Shown here: piece after piece, positions 55,535 through 64,000 of the stretch
How positions within the stretch are numbered: the stretch's first letter is position 1
Layout: every line of letters starts with the position of its first letter
Source of the DNA: Micromonospora chersina
Lineage (GTDB): Bacteria > Actinomycetota > Actinomycetes > Mycobacteriales > Micromonosporaceae
Assembly: GCF_900091475.1 (NCBI RefSeq)
Contig: NZ_FMIB01000002.1
Span: forward strand, 5,704,001-5,768,000
DNA length: 64,000 bases
Reading direction: 5' to 3'
Translations under genes and position numbers: made by a program
The notes under the pieces: model-generated
The model's database searches: none
What the model saw: only the letters and a program-made list of their open reading frames with translations
What the model was told of the DNA's origin: nothing

Positions 55535-56374
55535 ATGACGGAGCAGCGCCCCAAGAAGCTCACCGCCGCCACGGTCGTGCGGACCGAGCGGCCCACCCCG
55601 CACCTGATCCGGCTCGTGCTCGGCGGTGCGGAGCTGACCGGCCTGCCGGTGGGCGCCTACACCGACCACTACGTGAAGTTCGTCTTCCCGCCGGCCGGGG
55701 TGCGCTACCCGCACCCGACCGACCTGGCCACGATCAAGCGCGAGTTCCCGGCGCAGCAGTGGCCGCGGCTGCGGGCGTACACGGTGCGGGCCTGGGACGC
55801 GGCGGCGGGCGAGCTGACCGTGGACGTGGTGCACCACGGCGACGAGGGGCTGGCCGGGCCGTGGGCGGCCGGGCTGCGTCCCGGCGACGAGGTGCTGTTC
55901 ACCGGCCCCGGCGGGGCGTACGCCCCGGACCCGACGGCCGACTGGCACCTGCTGGCCGGGGACGAGAGCGCGCTGCCGGCGATCGCCGCCGCGCTGGAGC
56001 GGCTGCCCGCAGGGGCGCCCGCCAAGGTGTACGTCGAGGTGGACGGCCCCGCCGACGAGCTGCCGCTGGCCAGCGCGGGCGCGGTCGAGCTGCGCTGGCT
56101 GCACCGCGCCGGCCGCCCGGTGGGCGAGCCGCTGGTCGAGGCGCTGCGGGCCCTGGAGTTCCCGGCCGGCCGGGTGCACGCCTTCGTGCACGGCGAGGCC
56201 ACCGCGGTGAAGGAGCTGCGCCGGCTGCTGCGGGTCGAGCGCGGTGTGCCGCGGGGCGACCTGTCCATCTCGGGTTACTGGCGGCGGGGCATGGACGACG
56301 AGGGCTGGCGTTCCACCAAGGCGGCCTGGAACGCGCAGGTCGAGGCCGAGGAGTCGGCGGTCGCCGCCGCCTGA
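55535..56374 (+). CDS. Siderophore-interacting protein (ferric-siderophore reductase, ViuB/SIP family)
   Basis: 279 residues. The FAD-binding domain contains the RLRAYTVRAWD motif (RxYTxR) that contacts flavin. The C-terminal SIP domain has LLAGDESALPAIAAAL, then HGEATAVKELRRLL and SGYWRRGMDDEGWR near the end. It releases iron from imported ferric siderophores by NAD(P)H- or ferredoxin-driven reduction. The iron box directly before the start codon predicts derepression under iron limitation. Uptake and siderophore synthesis genes are not in the window. Confidence 0.94.
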   Translation: MTEQRPKKLTAATVVRTERPTPHLIRLVLGGAELTGLPVGAYTDHYVKFVFPPAGVRYPHPTDLATIKREFPAQQWPRLRAYTVRAWDAAAGELTVDVVHHGDEGLAGPWAAGLRPGDEVLFTGPGGAYAPDPTADWHLLAGDESALPAIAAALERLPAGAPAKVYVEVDGPADELPLASAGAVELRWLHRAGRPVGEPLVEALRALEFPAGRVHAFVHGEATAVKELRRLLRVERGVPRGDLSISGYWRRGMDDEGWRSTKAAWNAQVEAEESAVAAA

Positions 56375-56378
56375 GCGG

Positions 56379-58352
56379 TCACGCCCCCCGCACCGCGAGC
56401 CGGTAGAGCTCGGGGAGCAGCCACGGGGCGATCCACCGCTGCACGCCCTCGGGTGTGAAGTGGAGCCCGTCGCTGCGCACCCGGACCCCGCCCGCCTCCC
56501 AGGCGAACCGCCCCTCCGGGCAGGCCCGCCGGTTGAGGTCGAGCACTGTGGCGTGGTGCCGTTCGGCCGCCGCGCGCAGCAGCCGGTTCCACGCGTCCAC
56601 CCGGGCCGGGTCGTCCTCCGGCCAGAGGCCGCCGTCGGGCCGTTCCGCGCGCCGGGTGTACGGCGCGGTCAGCAGGGTCACGTGCGCGCCCCGGCCGGCC
56701 GCGATGCCGACGGCCCGGTCCAGTTCGCCGGCGAGGTACCTGTCGAACGCCGGCTCGCCGACGTGCTGCCAGCGCCCGTCGAGCTTGCGGTCCATCAGCT
56801 CCCAGCGGTCGAGCAGGATGACCGCCACGTCCGGGTCGTCGGCGCGTACGCCCCGCTGCCAGCGGGCGTCCCAGTGCTCGCAGCCGGGGTAGTTCGGGTG
56901 CGGCTCCCCGATGTAGCGCACCTCGGGGAGCCGGGCGATGCCGCAGCCCTGCACGGCCCGCACGCTGACGGTGAACTTGTCCTGCTCGGGCAGGTAGGTG
57001 CCGAGCGACCACGAGACGGAGTCGCCGAGGAAGGCGATCCGGGGCGGCCCGGGCCGCCGCCCCGGGCGGCGTGCCGGGGGCACCGGGGTGGGGGAGCCGG
57101 CGGCGGCCCCGGCGGTCGGGGGCGCGGCGTCGAGGGCGATCGCCGGCTTCGGCGGCGGGGCGGGTGGCACGGTGCCGAGCACCGCGACCGCGGCCACGCC
57201 GGCCACCGCCGTGCCGGCCAGCGCGGGCGCCGGCCGGGGCAGCCGCCGGACCCGCCGGATCGGACGCTCCACCAGCAGGTACGACCCGCCGGCCGCGGCC
57301 AGCGTCACCGCGCACCGGGCGGCGAGCAGGGCCAACCCGGTCAGCCCGGTCCGCTCGGCGGTGAGCCACTGGAACAGCGGCCAGTGCCAGAGGTAGACGC
57401 CGTAGGAGATCCGCCCGAGCCAGACGAGCGGCGCCAGGGCGAGCAGCCGCGCGGTCGGGGAGGCGGGGCTCACCACCGCGTGGGCGATGACCGCCGCCAC
57501 GGCGAGGGCGGCCGCGGTGAGGCCGCCCCGGTAGAGCCAGGCGTCGCCGCCGTCGGCGGTGGCCCAGCACCAGCCGGTGAGGGCGGCCCCGGCCAGCGCC
57601 AGCGCCCCGAGGACCGGGTGGCGTGCCGGTCGGCCGGTCACCGCCGCGTCCCGCCGGGCCAGCGGCACGGCGAGCGCCGCGCCGACCAGGAGGGCGACGG
57701 CCCGTGTGTCGGTGCCGTAGTAGACGCGGTCCACGGTGCCCGGGGTGAACAGCGCCGCGGCGGCGAGCGCCGACCCGGCCGCGCCCAGCAGGACGAGCGG
57801 GAGCGCGACGCCGAGCCGGCGGCCGGGCGGGACGGCTCCCCGCCGGGCCGCCCAGGCCAGCAGCGCGATCAGCAGCAGTGGCCAGAGCAGGTAGAACTGC
57901 TCCTCGATGCCGAGCGACCAGGTGTGCTGCAGCGGCGACGGGCTGCCGGTGGCGGCGAAGTAGTCCCCGCCCCGGTTCGCCATCCGCCAGTTGGCGACGT
58001 ACCCGAGCGCGGCGAGCGCGTCCCAGCGCAGCGCGCCGAGTTCGGTGCCGGGCATCAGCTTCCGGGAGACCAGCACCACGACGAGGAGCACCAGCAGCAG
58101 TGCGGGAAGCAGCCGGCGTACCCGCCGGCCCCAGAACGCGACGAGGTCGATGCGGCCGGTGTGCTGGTGCTCGGCCAGTAGCAGCGACGTGATGAGGAAC
58201 CCGGACAGCACGAAGAACGCGTCCACCCCGAGGAAACCGCCCGGGAGGGCGGCCACCCCGCCGTGGAACGCGAGGACGGCCGCGACCGCGAGCGCGCGGA
58301 CCCCGTCCAGGGCCGGCTGGTAGGGGATCCTGGCCCTGCTCGTACCCGACAT
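56379..58352 (-). CDS. OatA-like acyltransferase-3 / SGNH protein
   Basis: 657 residues. The N-terminal acyltransferase-3 domain has ten or eleven helices starting YQPALDGVRALAVAAVLAFHGG, with the FFVLSGFLIT motif and HTWSLGIEEQFYLLWP. After a Pro-rich linker (~residues 395-440) there is an extracellular SGNH hydrolase-like domain with IAFLGDSVSWSLG (Ser nucleophile) and SDGLHFTPEG (Asp-His pair). This is the arrangement of peptidoglycan O-acetyltransferase OatA and related surface modifiers. ATG at 58352 is used; ATG at 58382 is an in-frame alternative. It is convergent with the siderophore gene. Confidence 0.92.
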   Translation of the reverse strand: MSGTSRARIPYQPALDGVRALAVAAVLAFHGGVAALPGGFLGVDAFFVLSGFLITSLLLAEHQHTGRIDLVAFWGRRVRRLLPALLLVLLVVVLVSRKLMPGTELGALRWDALAALGYVANWRMANRGGDYFAATGSPSPLQHTWSLGIEEQFYLLWPLLLIALLAWAARRGAVPPGRRLGVALPLVLLGAAGSALAAAALFTPGTVDRVYYGTDTRAVALLVGAALAVPLARRDAAVTGRPARHPVLGALALAGAALTGWCWATADGGDAWLYRGGLTAAALAVAAVIAHAVVSPASPTARLLALAPLVWLGRISYGVYLWHWPLFQWLTAERTGLTGLALLAARCAVTLAAAGGSYLLVERPIRRVRRLPRPAPALAGTAVAGVAAVAVLGTVPPAPPPKPAIALDAAPPTAGAAAGSPTPVPPARRPGRRPGPPRIAFLGDSVSWSLGTYLPEQDKFTVSVRAVQGCGIARLPEVRYIGEPHPNYPGCEHWDARWQRGVRADDPDVAVILLDRWELMDRKLDGRWQHVGEPAFDRYLAGELDRAVGIAAGRGAHVTLLTAPYTRRAERPDGGLWPEDDPARVDAWNRLLRAAAERHHATVLDLNRRACPEGRFAWEAGGVRVRSDGLHFTPEGVQRWIAPWLLPELYRLAVRGA

Positions 58353-58411
58353 GGGCCGGTTGTCCCCGTTTGCGGCCGCCATACACCCGACGACGCGGGT
58401 GTACCTCAGTT

Positions 58412-58429
58412 TGTAGTAGAGGTGCTACA
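58412..58429. promoter_or_regulatory. Candidate operator TGTAG-N8-CTACA of the ABC exporter operon
   Basis: An inverted repeat overlaps the TACATT -10 of the ATPase gene and lies between divergent genes. It is a plausible site for the small XRE regulator encoded at the end of the operon. Confidence 0.45.
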
Positions 58430-58431
58430 TT
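58426..58431 (+). promoter_or_regulatory. -10 hexamer (TACATT) of the ABC exporter operon
   Basis: TACATT ends 7 nt before the ATG at 58439, so the transcript is probably leaderless. It overlaps the CTACA half of the inverted repeat. Confidence 0.45.
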
Positions 58432-58438
58432 CCGGGGT

Positions 58439-59409
<971 letters not shown>

Positions 59410-59413
<4 letters not shown>

Positions 59414-60261
59414 ACCCGACAGTGACGGCCGTCCGGGCCGGCGTCCGGCGCGGCGTGATCGAGCTGCGCAACACCTTCACCAACGCGCAGGACCTCTGGA
59501 ACTACTTCTTCCCGACCGCGGTCCTGCTGGTCGCCATGTTCTTCATGCGCGGCTCCACGGTGCCCGGCACCGACTTCTCCCTCGGCGCCCGGGCGCTGCC
59601 CAGCACCATCGGCATGGGCCTGATCTTCGGCGGGCTGCTCGGCCTCTCCCAGCAGCTCATCGTCGACCGGGAGGACGGCACCCTGCTGCGGGCCAAGGCG
59701 ACGCCCAACGGGATGCTCGGCTACCTCATCGGCAAGATCGTGCTGATCTCGGCGGTGTCGCTGATCGGAGTGGTGCTCCAGCTCACGCCGGGCCTGTTCT
59801 TCCTCGACGGGATCCGGCTCGGCGACCCCGGCGCCTGGCTCACCCTGGCCTGGGTGGTGCCGCTCGGGCTGGTGGCGACGCTCCCGCTGGGCGCCGTGGT
59901 CGGCTCGCTGATCGAGAATCCCCGGAACATGGGCCTCGTGGTGCTGCCGATCTTCGGCCTCATCGCGCTCTCCGGCATCTTCTACCCGATCAACGGCCTG
60001 CCCGGCTGGCTCCAGGGCGTCGCCCAGGTCTTCCCGGTCTACTGGCTAGGGTTGGGCATGCGCTCGGCGCTGCTCCCGGCCGACCTGGCGGCGGTCGAGC
60101 TCGGCGGCTCCTGGCGCCACCTGGAGACCCTCGGCGTGCTCGGGGCGTGGGCGGTGCTCGGGCTGGTGCTGGCCCCGGTGGTGCTGCGCCGGATGGCCCG
60201 GCGGGAGTCCGGCTCGCGGGTGGCGGCCCGGCGGGAACGGGCCATGCAGCGGGTCGGATGA
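59410..60261 (+). CDS. ABC-2 type exporter permease (DrrB-like)
   Basis: 283 residues with six predicted helices. The conserved cytoplasmic block is DREDGTLLRAKATPNGMLGYLIGK. The ABC-2 signature region around ENPRNMGLVVLPIFGLIALSGIFYPI and FPVYWLGLGMRSAL fits the family. The C-terminal tail is Arg-rich. It is coupled to the ATPase by a 4-nt overlap and followed by an XRE regulator 10 nt later. Confidence 0.92.
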
Positions 60262-60271
60262 GAGGGCGCCG

Positions 60272-60523
60272 ATGAGCGAGACCGTGCACAACCGGATCGC
60301 GGTGCTGCGCGCCGAACGGGGGATCTCCCGGCGGCAGCTCGCCGACGCGCTGGGCGTGCACTACCAGACGGTCGGCTACCTGGAACGGGGCGAGTTCCGG
60401 CCCAGCCTGCACCTGGCGCTGCGGATCGCCGCGTACTTCGAGGTGCCGGTCGAGGTGGTCTTCTCCATCGAGCCGTTCCCCCGGATCGGGGACGCCACCA
60501 CCGGGGCCGGCCGCTCGGCGTGA
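60272..60523 (+). CDS. XRE-family helix-turn-helix regulator
   Basis: 83 residues. The HTH spans ISRRQLADALGVHYQTVGYLERGEFRPSLHLALRIAAYFEV (~residues 17-57), a canonical Cro/CI fold. The short C-terminus (VVFSIEPFPR) is typical of small regulators that close ABC exporter operons. It probably controls its own operon through the TGTAG-N8-CTACA site at 58412; the pairing is inferred from proximity. Confidence 0.9.
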   Translation: MSETVHNRIAVLRAERGISRRQLADALGVHYQTVGYLERGEFRPSLHLALRIAAYFEVPVEVVFSIEPFPRIGDATTGAGRSA

Positions 60524-60616
60524 CCGGGGGCGGGCGGCGTCCGCCACACGCCCGTCCCCCCGACCGCCGGATCGTCGGTCCGGCAGGGCAGGATGTACGC
60601 CGAGGAGGTGGCGGAG

Positions 60617-62485
60617 ATGGCGGGGCGGATCCGGGACGAGGACATCGCGCTGGTCCGCGAGCGCACCTCCATCGCCGAGGTCATCTCGGACACGGTGACG
60701 CTCAAGTCGGCCGGCGGCGGCAACCTCAAGGGCCTCTGCCCGTTCCACGACGAGAAGAGCCCCTCGTTCAACGTCTCGCCGGCCCGCAACGTCTGGTACT
60801 GCTTCGGCTGCGGGGCGGGCGGCGACGCGATCAAGTTCCTCATGGACGCCGAGCACCTGAGCTTCGTCGAGTCCGTCGAGCGGCTCGCCGCCCGCGCCGG
60901 CATCCAGCTGCGCTACGTCGAGGACGACCGCTCGGCCCCGCGCCCCCGCCCGCAGCAGGGGCAGCGGCAGCGCCTGGTGGCCGCGCACGTCGCCGCTGTC
61001 GACTTCTACCAGGCGCAGCTCAGCACCGCCGGCGCCCGCAAGGCCCGGGAGTTCCTCGCCGAGCGGGGCTTCGACCGGGCCGCCGCCGAGCGCTACGGCT
61101 GCGGCTTCGCCCCCGACGCCTGGGACCTGCTCACCAAGCACCTCCGCCAGCAGGGTTTCACCCACGACGAGCTGGTCACGGCGGGGCTGTCCCGCCCGTC
61201 CCGGTCGGGCAGCCTGATCGACCGGTTCCGGCGCCGGCTGATGTGGCCGATCCGCGAGATCACCGGCGACGTGATCGGCTTCGGCGCGCGGAAGCTCTTC
61301 GACGACGACGACGGCCCGAAATACCTGAACACCCCCGAGACGCCGATCTACAAGAAGTCGCACGTCCTCTACGGCATCGACCAGGCCAAGCGCGAGATCG
61401 CCAAGCAGGGCAAGGTGGTGGTGGTCGAGGGCTACACCGACGTGATGGCCTGCCACCTGGCGGACGTCCCCACGGCGGTGGCGACCTGCGGCACCGCGTT
61501 CGGCGCCGACCACATCTCGGTGCTGCGCCGGGTGCTCTTCGACAGCGACGAACGAGCCGGCGAGATCATCTTCACCTTCGACGGCGACGCCGCCGGCCAG
61601 AAGGCGGCCCTGCGCGCGTTCGAGGACGACCAGCGCTTCGTCGGGCGCACGTTCATCGCGGTCAGCCCCGACAACATGGATCCGTGCGAGCTGCGCCTGG
61701 CCAAGGGCGACCTGGCGGTCCGCGACCTGGTCGCCCGCCGAGAGCCGCTCGTCGACTTCGCGCTCCGCCACGTGATCAACCGGTACGACCTGGACACCGT
61801 CGACGGCCGGGTGGAGGCGATGCGCCGGGCCGCCCCGCTCGTCGCCAAGATCAAGGACCGGGAGAAGCGCCCCGAGTACGTCCGCAAGCTGGCCGGCGAC
61901 CTCGGCATGGAGATCGAGCCGGTGCAGCGCGCGGTGCTCGCCGCGGCCAACGGTCAGCCGGCCGGGGCGCCCGCCGCGCCGGCCCGGCCCGCTCCGGCCA
62001 CGCCCAGCGTGGACAGTCCACGCGCGATGGTCGAGCGCGAGGCGCTGAAGCTCGCCCTCCAGGAGCCGGTGCTGGCCGGCCCGATGTTCGACGCGGTCGA
62101 GGCGGCCGAATACCGGCACCCCGTGCACGTGGCGGTCCGCGCGGCCATCGCGGCGGCCGGCGGGGCGGCGGCGGCCACCGGCGGCGCGGTCTGGATCGAG
62201 CAGGTCCGCGACGCCTGCGACGACCTGGCCGGCCAGGCGCTCGTCGGCGAGTTGGCAGTGGAGCCGCTGCGCATCGACGGCGAGCCCGACCCCCGGTACG
62301 TGTCGGTCACCATGGCCCGCCTCCAGTGGGGTTCGGTGACCGGGCGGATCAAGGACCTCAAGTCGAAGATCCAGCGGATCAACCCGGTGAGCAACAAGGA
62401 CGAGTACTTCGCCCTCTTCGGGGAACTGCTCTCGCTGGAGCAGCACGCGCGGGCGTTGCGCGAGCAGGCCGCCGGAGGGCTGTAG
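60617..62485 (+). CDS. dnaG: DNA primase DnaG
   Basis: 622 residues. The CHC2 zinc finger contains CPFHDEKSPSF and WYCFGCG. The TOPRIM catalytic core has VVVVEGYTDVMAC and FTFDGDAAGQKAA. After a Pro/Ala linker (~residues 440-465) comes the C-terminal helicase-interaction domain, here long for actinobacteria. ATG at 60617 is preferred over the ATG at 60593 because GAGGAGGTG lies 7-15 nt upstream and MAGRIRDEDI is the conserved beginning. It synthesises replication primers. Confidence 0.97.
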   Translation: MAGRIRDEDIALVRERTSIAEVISDTVTLKSAGGGNLKGLCPFHDEKSPSFNVSPARNVWYCFGCGAGGDAIKFLMDAEHLSFVESVERLAARAGIQLRYVEDDRSAPRPRPQQGQRQRLVAAHVAAVDFYQAQLSTAGARKAREFLAERGFDRAAAERYGCGFAPDAWDLLTKHLRQQGFTHDELVTAGLSRPSRSGSLIDRFRRRLMWPIREITGDVIGFGARKLFDDDDGPKYLNTPETPIYKKSHVLYGIDQAKREIAKQGKVVVVEGYTDVMACHLADVPTAVATCGTAFGADHISVLRRVLFDSDERAGEIIFTFDGDAAGQKAALRAFEDDQRFVGRTFIAVSPDNMDPCELRLAKGDLAVRDLVARREPLVDFALRHVINRYDLDTVDGRVEAMRRAAPLVAKIKDREKRPEYVRKLAGDLGMEIEPVQRAVLAAANGQPAGAPAAPARPAPATPSVDSPRAMVEREALKLALQEPVLAGPMFDAVEAAEYRHPVHVAVRAAIAAAGGAAAATGGAVWIEQVRDACDDLAGQALVGELAVEPLRIDGEPDPRYVSVTMARLQWGSVTGRIKDLKSKIQRINPVSNKDEYFALFGELLSLEQHARALREQAAGGL

Positions 62486-63022
62486 ATGGGACTGTTCAGC
62501 CGCAAGCCGAAGCTGCCGCCGGCCGACCGGCCGCCGCTGCGCGCCGACGAGCGGGTGCTCGCCTGGGCCGCCGTCGGCAACGGCGAGGGCGACGGCGTGG
62601 TGGTGGCCAGCAACCTGGGGCTCTGGCTGCCCGGGCGGGGCGAGCGGATCGGCTGGCACGACGTCCTCAAGGCGGTGTGGTCCGGCCGCGAGCTGACCGT
62701 CACCCCCGCCGACCGGGTCGCCGAACGCGACGGCTACCTGGTGGTCGCCGACTGTCCGGCCGAGACCTACCTGCTGCTCGACCCGGGGGAGCTGCCGCAC
62801 CAGGTGCGGGCCCGGGTCACCCGCTCGGTCGCGTACACGGCGCACCACCCGGTGCCCGGCGGCGCCGGCCGGATCGTCGCCCGCCGGGTGCCCGGCGCGG
62901 ACGGGCTGACGTGGACGGTGCGGTACGACCCGGGCACCCCCACCGACGACGAGGCGGTGACCGCCGAGACGGACCGGCTCGTCGCCGCCGCCCGGGCCGC
63001 CACCGCCCCCGCGGACCTCTAG
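62486..63022 (+). CDS. Uncharacterised soluble protein downstream of dnaG
   Basis: 178 residues, start codon directly abutting the dnaG stop with no gap. It begins MGLFSRKPKLPPADRPPLRADERVLA and shows a pattern of short beta strands (DGVVVASNLGLWLPGRGERI; SGRELTVTP) ending in a helical segment. No signal peptide or membrane segment. I do not recognise a named family. The position is fixed next to dnaG in related genomes as far as I recall. Function unknown. Confidence 0.75.
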   Translation: MGLFSRKPKLPPADRPPLRADERVLAWAAVGNGEGDGVVVASNLGLWLPGRGERIGWHDVLKAVWSGRELTVTPADRVAERDGYLVVADCPAETYLLLDPGELPHQVRARVTRSVAYTAHHPVPGGAGRIVARRVPGADGLTWTVRYDPGTPTDDEAVTAETDRLVAAARAATAPADL

Positions 63023-63026
63023 GCCG

Positions 63027-63995
63027 TCAGCCGTTGCGGTAGTAGCGCACGGCGCCCGGGTGCAGCGGGATCGGCTGGCTGGCGGCGGCGCTCTCCCGGG
63101 TGAAGTTCGCCGCCTCCGGGTGCACCTTGATCAGCTCGCCCTGCCAGGTGAAGAGCACCCGGGTCAGGTCGTACGCGAGCTGGTCCGGCATGTCGGCGGC
63201 CACCAGGATCACGTTCGCCACCGTGATGGTCGGGGTGGGCGCCGGGGTGCCGTAGACCTCCTTGGGCAGCACGGCCGTCGTGTAGACCGAGCCGTAGCGG
63301 GCGGCCAGCGGCTCGGCCAGCTCGGTGAGCGGGAGCAGCCGGAACGCCCCGGGCGCGCTGGAGAGCAGGTCCTTGATGCCCGGGGTGGGCAGGCCGCCGG
63401 AGAAGAACATCCCGTCCAGGGTGGCCGCCCGCATCCGCTGCACGGTCTCCGGCAGCGACAGGTTGAGCCGCTGGATGTCCTTGTCCGGGTCGATCCCGCC
63501 GGCGGTGAGCAGCCGCCCGGCGATGATGTCCGTGCCGGACCGGGGCGAGCCGGTGGAGATCCGCTTGCCGCGGAGATCGGCGAAGCTGTCGATCTTTGCG
63601 CCGGCCCGGACGATGACGTGGGTGTAGTTGCTGTAGACCCGGGCCAGTGCGCGTACCGGCTGCGGCTGGCCGTCGAACGCGCCCCGGCCGCTGACCGCGT
63701 CCGCGGCCGTGTCGGCGAGGCTGAAGGCGATCTCCATGTCGCCGCCGGCCAGCCGGGTGATGTTCTCCACCGAGGCGCCGGTCGGCTCGGCCCGCGCCTC
63801 GTAGCCGGGCAGGTGCCGGCTGATGAGGTCGGCGTAGCCGCCGCCGAGCTGGTAGTAGACGCCTGTGGTGTTGCCGGTGGCCAGGAAGATCCGCCCGTCG
63901 TGCCAGGCGCGCGGCCCGGTGTCGGCCCCGCCGCAGCCCGCCAGCAGGGCGGCCAGCAGGAGCGCGGCGACCAGCCGCAGCGGGCGGCGGGTCAC
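63027..63995 (-). CDS. TAXI-family TRAP transporter solute-binding lipoprotein
   Basis: 322 residues. The signal peptide ends in the lipobox LLAGC (Cys at ~21). The mature protein has FLATGNTTGVYYQLGGGYADLI, the hallmark of TAXI proteins, then ALARVYSNYTHVIVRAG, GKRISTGSPRSGTD and MFFSGGLPTPGI. It binds small organic acids or amino acids such as glutamate outside the cell. The GTG at 63995 is 5 nt from the window edge, so a TRAP membrane subunit upstream cannot be seen. It is convergent with the dnaG-linked gene. Confidence 0.9.
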   Translation of the reverse strand: MTRRPLRLVAALLLAALLAGCGGADTGPRAWHDGRIFLATGNTTGVYYQLGGGYADLISRHLPGYEARAEPTGASVENITRLAGGDMEIAFSLADTAADAVSGRGAFDGQPQPVRALARVYSNYTHVIVRAGAKIDSFADLRGKRISTGSPRSGTDIIAGRLLTAGGIDPDKDIQRLNLSLPETVQRMRAATLDGMFFSGGLPTPGIKDLLSSAPGAFRLLPLTELAEPLAARYGSVYTTAVLPKEVYGTPAPTPTITVANVILVAADMPDQLAYDLTRVLFTWQGELIKVHPEAANFTRESAAASQPIPLHPGAVRYYRNG

Positions 63996-64000
63996 CGGCG

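Noticed and set aside
59990..62848. A 952-codon minus-strand frame opposite dnaG
   Set aside because: It is an antisense shadow; DnaG zinc-finger and TOPRIM motifs are on the plus strand.

Overview
The window looks like chromosomal core sequence of a high-GC actinomycete. Gene content, codon use and intergenic repeats fit best with the family Micromonosporaceae (a Micromonospora-type genome). The gene order lepA - hemW - hrcA - dnaJ - rsmE - phoH - ybeY - CBS/CNNM protein - cytidine-deaminase-like protein - era - recO - uppS - zur/znu - glyS - dus - ppdK - dgt - dnaG is the conserved actinobacterial housekeeping order. Lineage-specific small operons and dispersed palindromic repeats lie between the core genes. 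I see no tRNA, rRNA, prophage, insertion sequence or CRISPR array.

Layout. 0-5 kb: the 5' part of an APH-fold phosphotransferase gene (minus), a DUF4240 protein, lepA, then a tandem duplication of a stress-type promoter + GlsB-like membrane protein + terminator. 4.5-7.7 kb: sugar ABC importer operon (lipoprotein, two permeases, no ATPase). 7.8-12.2 kb: MOSC protein, a lysozyme-like secreted protein, enoyl-CoA hydratase, hemW and a DUF4870 protein. 12.3-15.4 kb: CIRCE - hrcA - dnaJ - rsmE. 15.4-22.4 kb: SDR, HIT, serine hydrolase, then the tightly coupled phoH - ybeY - CNNM/CBS - cdd-like - era run. 22.6-29.2 kb: acyltransferase, DUF4097 lipoprotein, recO, uppS, small genes, pirin and gnd. 29.3-33.0 kb: a small basic protein behind a structured leader, then a TPP-riboswitch-controlled thiamine-type ECF transporter (ykoE, double ATPase, ecfT). 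33.1-38.2 kb: hydrolase, AAC(3)-family acetyltransferase, SIS protein, DUF6328 protein and acyl-CoA dehydrogenase. 38.3-42.8 kb: zinc uptake operon znuA-C-B with ArsR and Zur regulators. 42.8-48.3 kb: ABM protein, membrane protein, glyS, an AbiEi/DUF559-like fusion, dus and a secreted C39 peptidase preceded by a degenerate tandem repeat. 48.9-64 kb: GH20 hexosaminidase, ppdK, VOC protein, dgt, an iron-regulated siderophore-interacting protein, an OatA-like acyltransferase, an ABC exporter with an XRE regulator, dnaG, and an orphan TAXI lipoprotein running to the right edge.

Regulation readable from sequence: CIRCE (HrcA), a TPP riboswitch, an iron box (IdeR/DmdR type), a possible Zur site, two near-identical SigB/SigF-like promoters, and a recurrent TANNNT hexamer 6-7 nt before start codons that suggests many leaderless transcripts. 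Two copies of a GC-rich palindromic repeat end exactly in such a TACACT hexamer. The signals that known families explain least well are this repeat family, a second family of long hairpins, the four-copy GATGTAAC array upstream of the C39 peptidase gene, and the structured leader at 29.3-29.5 kb.
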